Shown in pieces: positions 35,482-43,310 of a stretch of DNA of 64,000 nt. The notes under the pieces were generated by a model. That model was not told the DNA's origin, searched no databases, and was given only the letters and a program-made list of their open reading frames with translations. How positions within the stretch are numbered: position 1 is the stretch's first letter; each line of letters begins with the position of its first letter. The DNA comes from Clostridia bacterium. GTDB lineage: Bacteria; Bacillota; Clostridia; Monoglobales; Monoglobaceae. A program made the translations under genes and the position numbers. The DNA lies in the NCBI GenBank assembly GCA_017622215.1, contig JAGARO010000004.1, positions 62,001 through 126,000 on the forward strand, in the 5' to 3' direction.

Positions 35482-35614
35482 AGATTTCACTCCTCTATAC
35501 CTATTTTTATAACACAAAAAGGGGAAAAAGTAAATATTTTATTGCAAAATATACAAATGGATATAAAAATATGGGCATTTTCAGTTAAATTTTTAACAAA
35601 ATGAAAGAAAAGAC

Positions 35615-35643
35615 TTGTATATTTTTCCAAAATGGTGTAGAAT
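35615..35643 (+). promoter_or_regulatory. Promoter of gap
   Basis: TTGTAT (35615-35620), 17-base spacer, TAGAAT (35638-35643), with an AT-rich upstream stretch that could act as an UP element, and TTGGAGGT ahead of the ATG. Confidence 0.6.
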
Positions 35644-35689
35644 AAGGAAGATAAAATAAAAATATAAAAATATTTGGAGGTAAATTATT

Positions 35690-36703
35690 ATGGCAGTTAA
35701 AGTTGCTATCAATGGTTTCGGCCGTATCGGTCGTCTCGCATTCAGACAGATGTTCGGTGCAGAAGGATATGAGGTTGTTGCAATCAACGACTTAACAGAT
35801 CCAAAGATGCTCGCTCACCTTTTAAAGTATGACTCATCACAGGGTAGATATGATGGTCACACAGTTGTTGCAGGTGCAGACAGCATTACTGTAGACGGAA
35901 AAGAAATTAAGATTTATGCAATCAAGGACGCTAAGGAATGTCCTTGGGGTGAACTCGGCGTAGATGTTGTACTCGAATGTACAGGTTTCTACTGCTCAAA
36001 GGAAAAGTCACAGGCTCATATTGATGCAGGTGCAAAGAAGGTTGTTATTTCTGCTCCAGCAGGCAATGACTTAAAGACAATCGTATTCTCAGTAAACGAA
36101 AACACATTAACAGCTGAAGATACAATCATCTCTGCTGCTTCATGTACAACAAACTGTCTTGCTCCTATGGCAAAGGCTCTTAACGATTTTGCTCCTATCC
36201 AGTCAGGTATCATGGCTACAATCCATGCTTACACAGGCGACCAGATGATTCTCGATGGTCCACACAGAAAGGGCGACTTAAGAAGAGCTAGAGCTGGTGC
36301 GGTTAACATCGTTCCTAACTCAACAGGTGCTGCAAAGGCTATCGGTCTTGTAATTCCTGAACTCAACGGCAAGCTCATCGGTGCTGCACAGAGAGTTCCT
36401 GTTCCAACAGGTTCAACAACAATCCTTACAGCTGTTGTTAAGGGCAAGGATATCACAAAGGAAGGCATCAATGCTGCAATGAAGGCTGCTTCTTCTGCAT
36501 CATTCGGTTACAACGAAGATGAAATCGTATCTTCAGATATCGTTGGTATCACATATGGTTCACTCTTCGATGCTACACAGACAATGGTAGCTCCTATCGC
36601 TGATGACCTTTACGAAGTACAGGTTGTTTCATGGTATGATAACGAAAACTCATACACAAGCCAGATGGTAAGAACAATCAAGTATTTCGCAGAATTAGGT
36701 TAA
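35690..36703 (+). CDS. gap: Glyceraldehyde-3-phosphate dehydrogenase
   Basis: 337 residues. NAD-binding [15 protein letters not shown], catalytic Cys in [48 protein letters not shown] and the C-terminal [16 protein letters not shown]. Glycolytic enzyme. Codon use differs from most neighbours (many GTT, GCT, ACA, CTC and AAC codons), as in the ABC binding protein at 53725 and the giant protein at 56650; this fits high expression. Monocistronic, followed by a terminator. Confidence 0.98.
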   Translation: MAVKVAINGFGRIGRLAFRQMFGAEGYEVVAINDLTDPKMLAHLLKYDSSQGRYDGHTVVAGADSITVDGKEIKIYAIKDAKECPWGELGVDVVLECTGFYCSKEKSQAHIDAGAKKVVISAPAGNDLKTIVFSVNENTLTAEDTIISAASCTTNCLAPMAKALNDFAPIQSGIMATIHAYTGDQMILDGPHRKGDLRRARAGAVNIVPNSTGAAKAIGLVIPELNGKLIGAAQRVPVPTGSTTILTAVVKGKDITKEGINAAMKAASSASFGYNEDEIVSSDIVGITYGSLFDATQTMVAPIADDLYEVQVVSWYDNENSYTSQMVRTIKYFAELG

Positions 36704-36708
36704 TATTA

Positions 36709-36743
36709 TGGCGTAGTGTCCTGATGGACGCTACGCCAGTTTT
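36709..36743 (+). terminator. Terminator of gap
   Basis: TGGCGTAG-T-GTCC, loop TGAT, GGAC-G-CTACGCCA, then GTTTT. It is followed at once by hairpin array 2. Confidence 0.8.
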
Positions 36744-36745
36744 AT

Positions 36746-36907
36746 TCGCTTTACAAGCGAGTTATATTGCTTCGCAGTGATATTTGCTATGCAAGTGGTA
36801 TTGTGCTTCGCACAGTTTATTGCGAATAAAATACCACTAAAACGATAGTTTTAATATCACTTTTGATTTATCAAAAATATCACTCTGTACGAAGTACAGA
36901 ATATCAC
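36746..36907. repeat. Hairpin array 2: eight hairpins with GTGATAT/ATATCAC spacers that flip at the centre
   Basis: In order: TCGCTTtacAAGCGA, spacer GTTATAT; TGCttcGCA, GTGATAT; TTGCtatGCAA, GTGGTAT; TGTGCttcGCACA, G; central TTTATTgcgAATAAA, ATACCAC; TAAAACgataGTTTTA, ATATCAC; TTTTGATttATCAAAA, ATATCAC; TCTGTACgaaGTACAGA, ATATCAC. Spacers left of the centre are reverse complements of those on the right; the variant GTGGTAT is matched by ATACCAC around the centre. The array lies between gap and the four-helix-bundle gene. Confidence 0.92.
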
Positions 36908-36939
36908 TTAAAAAGTCGTAATGATTAAAGAGGTATAAT

Positions 36940-37290
36940 ATGGCTGACAGTGTTTTAAGAAATAGTTCGAAAACATTTGCCAGAGAAATGGTTTTTTTAT
37001 GTAGAGAGATTAAAGCTAACTACAAAGAAGCGGTGCTGGTAAATCAACTGCTTCGTTCTGCAACTTCAATAGGTGCAAATATCCATGAGGCGCAATATGC
37101 TCAAAGTAAAAAAGATTTCATATCAAAACTTGAAATTGCACAAAAAGAGTGTTATGAAACAGAATATTGGTTGGAATTGCTTTTTGAAACAGATTGTATC
37201 GAAGAAGAAAAATATAAGAAAATGCAAAATGAATGCGGAGCTATTCGCAGGATGCTGATTTCATCGCTGAAAACAATTAAATCTAAATAA
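36940..37290 (+). CDS. Four-helix-bundle protein (23S rRNA intervening-sequence protein family, TIGR02436/S23)
   Basis: 116 residues, all helical. LVNQLLRSATSIGANIHEA is the family signature, followed by KKDFISKLEIAQKECYETEYWLELL. The family was first seen in proteins encoded by 23S rRNA intervening sequences and shares its fold with Avd accessory proteins of diversity-generating retroelements. Function unknown. No rRNA or reverse transcriptase gene is nearby. It directly follows hairpin array 2 (32 bases from the last spacer to the ATG) and has its own terminator, so array and gene form a compact unit. Confidence 0.93.
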   Translation: MADSVLRNSSKTFAREMVFLCREIKANYKEAVLVNQLLRSATSIGANIHEAQYAQSKKDFISKLEIAQKECYETEYWLELLFETDCIEEEKYKKMQNECGAIRRMLISSLKTIKSK

Positions 37291-37291
37291 T

Positions 37292-37327
37292 AAAAGCCTG
37301 AAACATATATTATTGTTTTAGGCTTTT
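37292..37327 (+). terminator. Terminator of the four-helix-bundle gene
   Basis: AAAAGCCT-G-AAAC, AT-rich loop, GTTT-T-AGGCTTTT. Confidence 0.8.
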
Positions 37328-37335
37328 ATTATATA

Positions 37336-37364
37336 TTGATTTTTGGAAATCGGTATGGTAAAAT
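37336..37364 (+). promoter_or_regulatory. Promoter of the ABC ATPase-GT2 operon
   Basis: TTGATT (37336-37341), 17-base spacer, TAAAAT (37359-37364). The predicted transcript start near 37371 argues for the GTG at 37382 rather than the ATG at 37370. Confidence 0.6.
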
Positions 37365-37381
37365 AAAAGATGGTGATATAT

Positions 37382-38623
37382 GTGAAAAATATTGTCGAAG
37401 TAAGAGATATTAACAAAGTTTATAAACTGTATGACAAGCCGTCAGACAGGCTTAAGGAAGCTGTCTTTTCCAAAAGCAAGAAGAAGCACTCCATGGAGTT
37501 TTATGCTCTTGACGGGGTTTCTTTTGGTATAAAAAAGGGAGAGGCTGTAGGAATTATAGGAAAGAATGGTTCAGGCAAATCCACACTTCTTAAAATTCTT
37601 GCAGGAGTAGTAACTCCAACCAAGGGTGAAGTGGTTGTTGACGGCAGAGTTTCTGCCCTTTTAGAGCTGGGCGCAGGGTTTAACCCTGAATACACAGGCA
37701 TAGAAAATATTTACTTAAACGGTACAATTATGGGGATTCCCCAGGAAAAAATAAAGGAAAATATTGATACAATTGTAGAGTTTGCAGACATCGGCGACTT
37801 TATAAACCAGCCTGTTAAAACCTACTCAAGCGGTATGTTTGTGCGACTTGCCTTTGCAGTTGCAATAAATGTGGACCCTGATGTGCTTATTGTTGACGAG
37901 GCGCTGGCTGTTGGGGACTACAGGTTCCAGTCCAAGTGCTATGCAAAGTTTGACGAACTTAAAAATATGGGAAAAACAATTCTTTTTGTAACCCATGATG
38001 TTGACGCTGTAAGACGATTCTGCACAAGGGCTATATGGATAAATGAGGGAAAGCTCATTCTTGACGCAGATGTAAATACTGTTACATCAAAGTATATGGA
38101 ATTTATCACAAACGGAGAGGTTATCCGTCCTGAAAATAACCCGGATAGAACAAGAGTAACAGAAAACGTTGAGGAAGAACCGATTAACCGTTTCGGTATG
38201 AAGGTTGGGACAATCAAATCCGCTGACCTTTATGACGAAAACGGAGAGGTTAAGCACTGTTTTGAAATTGGAGAAGAGGTTGTGCTGAAGATGACAGCAG
38301 ACATTCCTGAGGATGCTGACCTTGACAATGTGGGACTTGCAGTTTCAATGAAGGATAAACGAGGTCTTGACCTGTTTGTAATTTGCTCCTTTGATAAGGA
38401 TATGAAGTTTGAAAAAACAGGGGAGACCCATATAGAAGTAAGGTTTAAGAATTATCTTAACTGTGGCGAATATTCTCTTAGTGTAGCAATCGAGGACAGA
38501 AGCACCCACCCAATCGGTTATTACGACTATATTGAGGGTGCAGTTTATGTTAAGGTTATGACTGACAGAGAATATTTCGGACTTATGCAGATACCTGGAG
38601 AAATTAAGATTACACAGGAGTAA
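37382..38623 (+). CDS. Polysaccharide ABC exporter ATPase with Wzt-type C-terminal domain (TagH/Wzt-like)
   Basis: 413 residues from GTG 37382 (ATG 37370 is an alternative but lies at the transcript start). Walker A GIIGKNGSGKSTLLKIL, signature TYSSGMFVRLAFAVA, Walker B VLIVDEALAVGD, H-loop VTHDVDAV. Residues about 270-410 form a beta-rich domain like Wzt-C, which recognises the modified end of the exported glycan. It probably pairs with the permease encoded at 33431. First gene of an operon with two glycosyltransferases 6 bases downstream, so export and synthesis are linked. Confidence 0.9.
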   Translation: MKNIVEVRDINKVYKLYDKPSDRLKEAVFSKSKKKHSMEFYALDGVSFGIKKGEAVGIIGKNGSGKSTLLKILAGVVTPTKGEVVVDGRVSALLELGAGFNPEYTGIENIYLNGTIMGIPQEKIKENIDTIVEFADIGDFINQPVKTYSSGMFVRLAFAVAINVDPDVLIVDEALAVGDYRFQSKCYAKFDELKNMGKTILFVTHDVDAVRRFCTRAIWINEGKLILDADVNTVTSKYMEFITNGEVIRPENNPDRTRVTENVEEEPINRFGMKVGTIKSADLYDENGEVKHCFEIGEEVVLKMTADIPEDADLDNVGLAVSMKDKRGLDLFVICSFDKDMKFEKTGETHIEVRFKNYLNCGEYSLSVAIEDRSTHPIGYYDYIEGAVYVKVMTDREYFGLMQIPGEIKITQE

Positions 38624-38629
38624 AAGGCT

Positions 38630-41140
38630 ATGGAAAATTCCTTTGAAACCCTTGAAGAGAAAGTTTTAAGACTTGAGAAAGAAATCAAGGAACGTAACGA
38701 AAAAATTGAAGAGGATAAAAACGCCATAAGACAGATACAGTTTGAGGCAAACCAGAATAAGCTGGCTACTCTTGACGCCAAGGAAACTTATGTCTGGAGA
38801 ACAGGTCTTAAAATGGAAAAGCTTATGCAGAAAACGGGAATTGCATTTTTGCGTTCTCTTCTTGAGCTGTCCGATTTTAAGAAGATTGGACTCTGGCTTG
38901 CACTCCGCAAGGGCTTTAATGAGCTTTTAAATAAGGATAATTTCGAAAAAAGCAAGAAGCTTAAGCTGAAGCTCTGCAGAAAGAAATTCAGACGCTTTAA
39001 GGATGCCAGAGAAAAGATGGCAAGCCTTAACTTAAGCGAGATTTCTGCACCCTTTGAAAAGGATTTGGTGTCAGTAATTCTCCCTGTTTATAACGGAGAA
39101 AACAGAATCCGCCAGGCAATAGACAGTATCCTTAAACAGACCTACAAAAACTTTGAGCTTATTATTGTAAACGACGGTTCTGCAGACGGAACAAGGGAAA
39201 TTGTTGAAAGCTATACTGATAAGAGAATTAAAATCATAAATCAGGAAAATAAAAAGCTCCCAAGGGCTCTCTCCGAGGGCTTCAGACAGGCAAAAGGCGA
39301 GTTTTACACCTGGACCTCCGATGACAATATCTTAATGGAAAACTGTCTTGAGGTGCTTGTAAATGAACTTAAGGCAAAGCCTGATACAGCTATGGTTTAC
39401 GGCAATTTAAGACTTATAAACGGCAAGGGGAAGATTAAAAGAGGACAGTGGTGGTTTGAAAAACCTCTTTTAAGCGGAAATGTAATTCTCCCTGAGGATG
39501 CAGAGGCTATAAATACTTATGCTAATAACACTATTGGCGCAGCCTTTATGTACCGTGCCACAGCAGGTCAAATTTTAGGGGATTATTCTGCTTATAAGAA
39601 TACTTTAGAGGATTATGACTACTGGATGCGAATGAATTCTCTCTTTAAGATTCAGCATACAGAGGAGAAAAAACCGATTTATTATTACAGATTCCATAAG
39701 GATTCCTTAACTGCCCACGATAAAGAGCTTGGAATCACAAGAAATCGTTATAAACTTATGGTTTTAGACGATTACAGACGCGATTATTATCTCTCATCTC
39801 TTATATGGGTTGCAGAAACTGATGATGAAAACAACGAGGTTTATAGAGCGTTTAAGGAAAAAGCCCTTGATGCAGGACAGTATTTCTATACTCTTGATGA
39901 GCTTGATAAAATCAACACGGCAGAAGTTTATTCAGGAATAAATTATATTTATTTCGGAGAAAACTTTGACAAAGAACGTGTTGCAAAATTAAAGGAAAAG
40001 TATAAAACAGTTCTTGTCTGCGACGGAGTGAATAAAGAAAAGGAAAGTCTTTTCGATTTATGTATAACAACCAAAAACGAAAAACTTGAGAAACTTGATG
40101 ATTACAGAGGCTGGTTCTATGCAAAAACGGGAGAAGCTGTTTTTGCACTTTGCGATACAAAGATAAAGAACGCAGTCCTTTATGAAAGCGAGGGCATGAT
40201 TGAATCTGCCCCTGAATATAAGAAAAAGTTGTCGGTAATTATCTGTACCTATAAGAGAGGGGAAAAGCTGATTGACGCTCTCTGGTCGGTATTCAGACAG
40301 TCCTTTAATAAAAAGGAATATGAAATTATTGTAGTGGATAATGACCCATTCAATTCGGATATTGAGAACCAGCTCAAAAAGTTCCAGGAAAGATTTTCCG
40401 AATTTGATGGATTTATAAGATATATCGCAGTTCCCCAGAAAGGTCTCTCCTACGCAAGGAATGCGGGAATGTGGAATGCAACAGGAAAATATTTGCTTTT
40501 CCTTGATGATGACGTTTTGGCGGACTATTATTTAATTGAAGAAATTTTTACAGCCTTTATGTATCACCCTGACCTTGGGGTTTTAGGGGGACAGATTATT
40601 TTAGATGTGCCGTTCCCGAGACCGAATGTGGTGAGAAAGGGCTGGGAAAATTTATGGAGTCAGTTTAAAATTTCAGACTCCACCTTCCGTTACGCCTCCC
40701 AGCAGTTTGAAATTCCTTATGGTGCAAACTACGCTGTAAGCCGTGAGGCTGTGTGGCGAGTTGGTGGCTTTGCAATGAGCTACGGAAGAGTTGGAAACGA
40801 CTTTGCAGGGGGAGAGGAAATTGCTCTGGCGCTCCGCCTTATGCAGATAGGTTATGCTATGGGACTTCAGCCTGCGGCAAAGGTGCTTCATAGAGTTGAC
40901 CACGACAGATTCTCTAAAGAGCACGTCAGAAAGACAATCAAAGCGGGAATTGTAACCTCTCAGAGATTTTACGATGACCTGTACCTGCCAATCGGCTGGA
41001 CTAAGAAATATGTTAAGAAACAGATTGATATAACTGAAAAAGAAATTAAGCGTTTTGTAAGGCGCGGAGAGGACAGAATGGAAATTTTCAATAAGAAATG
41101 TACTCTTGATGCCTGGAGGGAGATGCTGGACAATGTTTAA
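38630..41140 (+). CDS. Tandem-domain family 2 glycosyltransferase (836 residues)
   Basis: Residues 1-45 form a charged coiled coil (LEEKVLRLEKEIKERNEKIE). First GT2 domain at about 143-370: VSVILPVYNGENRIRQAID, DXD-like WTSDDN. Middle region 370-525 has no recognised domain. Second GT2 domain at about 530-790: LSVIICTYKRGEKLIDALW, DXD-like FLDDDV, and a GGEEIALALRLMQ acceptor-side block. Two donor sites suggest a bifunctional polymerase adding two sugars in turn (inference). Paralogous with the next gene, whose start overlaps its stop. Confidence 0.87.
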   Translation: MENSFETLEEKVLRLEKEIKERNEKIEEDKNAIRQIQFEANQNKLATLDAKETYVWRTGLKMEKLMQKTGIAFLRSLLELSDFKKIGLWLALRKGFNELLNKDNFEKSKKLKLKLCRKKFRRFKDAREKMASLNLSEISAPFEKDLVSVILPVYNGENRIRQAIDSILKQTYKNFELIIVNDGSADGTREIVESYTDKRIKIINQENKKLPRALSEGFRQAKGEFYTWTSDDNILMENCLEVLVNELKAKPDTAMVYGNLRLINGKGKIKRGQWWFEKPLLSGNVILPEDAEAINTYANNTIGAAFMYRATAGQILGDYSAYKNTLEDYDYWMRMNSLFKIQHTEEKKPIYYYRFHKDSLTAHDKELGITRNRYKLMVLDDYRRDYYLSSLIWVAETDDENNEVYRAFKEKALDAGQYFYTLDELDKINTAEVYSGINYIYFGENFDKERVAKLKEKYKTVLVCDGVNKEKESLFDLCITTKNEKLEKLDDYRGWFYAKTGEAVFALCDTKIKNAVLYESEGMIESAPEYKKKLSVIICTYKRGEKLIDALWSVFRQSFNKKEYEIIVVDNDPFNSDIENQLKKFQERFSEFDGFIRYIAVPQKGLSYARNAGMWNATGKYLLFLDDDVLADYYLIEEIFTAFMYHPDLGVLGGQIILDVPFPRPNVVRKGWENLWSQFKISDSTFRYASQQFEIPYGANYAVSREAVWRVGGFAMSYGRVGNDFAGGEEIALALRLMQIGYAMGLQPAAKVLHRVDHDRFSKEHVRKTIKAGIVTSQRFYDDLYLPIGWTKKYVKKQIDITEKEIKRFVRRGEDRMEIFNKKCTLDAWREMLDNV

Positions 41141-43292
41141 GTGGTTTAAGAAAGACAAAAAAGAGGTAATGAACCTATACCAGTATAAGTTTGTAAGATA
41201 TAAAAGGGAAAGGGACGGGAAATTTCCTCTTGATTTAGGTAAAGTCCATGCACCTTTTGAAAAAGACCTTGTAACAGTAATTCTCCCTGTGTATAACGGT
41301 GCAGATGTTATAAGGGAATCCATTGAATCGGTTTTAAGACAAACCTATGCGAACTTTGAGTTTATAATTATAAATGACGGCTCAAAGGATAATACTCTTG
41401 AAATTGTGCAGGAATATGCAAAGAAAGATGCAAGAATAGTTGTTGTTGACCAGGAAAACAGGAAGATTCCAAGAACTCTTTCAAGGGGTTTTGCCATGGC
41501 AAAGGGTGAATTTTATACCTGGACATCGGCTGATAATATTATGACTGACAGCTACCTTGAAAAGATGGTTAATGACCTTAAGAAATCCGAAAAAACAGGT
41601 ATGATTGTGGGAAATATGAGGCTCATTAATGAAAAGGGCAAAATATACAAGAATCACTATTGGTTTGAAAAACCTGTGGGTTCAGGAAATGTAATTTTCC
41701 CAGAGCATACAAGAGAACTTAATACTTACCCTAACAATACAGTAGGCGCAGCCTTTATGTATAGAGCGAAAACTGTATCTGTTCTTGATTGTTATTCTTC
41801 ATATAAGCATACTTTAGAGGATTATGACTACTGGATGAGAATGAATAATCTCTTTGAAATTAAACATACAGAATTCAAAGAGCCTGTTTATTATTATCGC
41901 TGGCACAGCGGTTCTTTAACAGCCAAAGATGCTGAGCTTGGAATTACAAAAAACCGTTATAAGCTTATGGTTTTGGATGATTTCAGACGCGATTTTAACC
42001 TTACAAGCCTTGTATGGATTGTTGACGGAGAAAATGAAGAATGGATGAACTGCCTTAGTAAAGCAGGGCAGATTGTTATTGATAAGGAGGATTTGGCAGA
42101 CCTTTCTTTAGGCAAGGAAAGCGTAAATCTTTGTTATATCAATTTCGGAGAGGATGTTGAAATCAGCCTCCCTGAAAGCGCAGTCAAGATTTTCTGCGGA
42201 AATAAGGAAAATGCCCCTGATGGCTATGATTTCTACATAGGAGACACAGCTGAAATTATTGGAGACAGAAAATGGTTTGCCTTTGACGATACAGAAACAA
42301 TGTTCGGCTACACAGACGCATTCTGCAGAAATAAGCTCCTTTATCATCTTGAGGGAATTATTGAGGGGGAGAAGAATTATAATAAGAAACTTTCTGTAAT
42401 TCTCTGCACAAATAAGAACGGAGAAACAGTTGATAAAGCTGTGGAGTCACTTCTTAATCAGACTGCAGATAAAGAGGACTATGAGATAATCCTTGTAAAT
42501 AATAACTATAAAAATAAGGAACTTAGAGAAAAGTACGGCAAGAGAGAGGATGTAAAATATCTCACAGCGGTAGTATCAGGCCTTTCCCATGCAAGAAACT
42601 ACGGTCTGTGGAATGCAGAGGGCGAGTTTGTGCTTTATGTGGATGACGATGCTGTTGCAGATGAAAATCTTGCTTGCGAAACAATAAAGGCCTTTGAAGA
42701 AAATGAGGACTTTGGTGTAATCGGCGGAAATGTAATTTTAAGAGCCGGCGAACACGATGTTTTATGCGAAGAAACAAGACCTCTCTGGAGTGAGCTTGTT
42801 ATAAATTCGAAGAAATTTAAAGAAAGCAAGGACTACGGAGAGTTCCCTTATGGCGCAAACTTCGGCGTAAGAAAGAGCGCCCTTATGCAGATTGGCGGTT
42901 TCCGTGCAAGCTACGGCAGAGTGGGAGAAAACTTCGCAGGAGGAGAAGAAACCCTTGTTTGCTTTATGATGAGTGATTTGAGCCTTAAGGTTGGACTTAA
43001 CCCGAAAGCCACAGTTTACCATGAGGTTGACGAAAGCAGATTTACAAAGGAGCACATTTCAAGAACAGCCTACGAGGGTATTATCGCACAGTACAGATTA
43101 AGACGAGATTTATATGCTCCACAGGACTGGACAGATTTTTATGTAAACGAAAGGGCGAAAAAGGAAAAGACAATTGCTCTTAAATTCCCTGAAAACAGCC
43201 CTGAAAGACTTTATCACGAGGCACTTCAGCGTGGATTTGAGGACGTACTTAAATTCAGGCAGAGAGATTATGAAGAATTGAAATTGAACTAA
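41133..43292 (+). CDS. Tandem-domain family 2 glycosyltransferase (719 residues), paralogue of the preceding gene
   Basis: Start ATG 41133 overlaps the previous stop by 8 bases (GGGAGATG upstream). It has the same layout without the coiled coil: first GT2 domain at about 47-270 (VTVILPVYNGADVIRESIE, WTSADN), a middle region and a second GT2 domain at about 430-660 (LSVILCTNKNGETVDKAVE, YVDDDA, GGEETLVCFMMSD). Shared blocks such as TLEDYDYWMRMN and NRYKLMVLDD show it arose by duplication of its neighbour. Likely makes the glycan exported by the Wzt/Wzm-like pair. Confidence 0.87.
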   Translation: MFKWFKKDKKEVMNLYQYKFVRYKRERDGKFPLDLGKVHAPFEKDLVTVILPVYNGADVIRESIESVLRQTYANFEFIIINDGSKDNTLEIVQEYAKKDARIVVVDQENRKIPRTLSRGFAMAKGEFYTWTSADNIMTDSYLEKMVNDLKKSEKTGMIVGNMRLINEKGKIYKNHYWFEKPVGSGNVIFPEHTRELNTYPNNTVGAAFMYRAKTVSVLDCYSSYKHTLEDYDYWMRMNNLFEIKHTEFKEPVYYYRWHSGSLTAKDAELGITKNRYKLMVLDDFRRDFNLTSLVWIVDGENEEWMNCLSKAGQIVIDKEDLADLSLGKESVNLCYINFGEDVEISLPESAVKIFCGNKENAPDGYDFYIGDTAEIIGDRKWFAFDDTETMFGYTDAFCRNKLLYHLEGIIEGEKNYNKKLSVILCTNKNGETVDKAVESLLNQTADKEDYEIILVNNNYKNKELREKYGKREDVKYLTAVVSGLSHARNYGLWNAEGEFVLYVDDDAVADENLACETIKAFEENEDFGVIGGNVILRAGEHDVLCEETRPLWSELVINSKKFKESKDYGEFPYGANFGVRKSALMQIGGFRASYGRVGENFAGGEETLVCFMMSDLSLKVGLNPKATVYHEVDESRFTKEHISRTAYEGIIAQYRLRRDLYAPQDWTDFYVNERAKKEKTIALKFPENSPERLYHEALQRGFEDVLKFRQRDYEELKLN

Positions 43293-43310
43293 GGAAAGGA
43301 GAGAGGATAG

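Noticed and set aside
36746-36907. Hairpin arrays as a CRISPR
   Set aside because: The repeated unit is only 7 bases and reverses at the centre, the intervening sequences are self-complementary and 9-17 bases long, and no cas gene is present.
40673-41323. 216-codon antisense frame across the junction of the GT2 genes
   Set aside because: It runs opposite to both glycosyltransferase genes, which have clear motifs and coupled starts; the composition is typical of a shadow frame.
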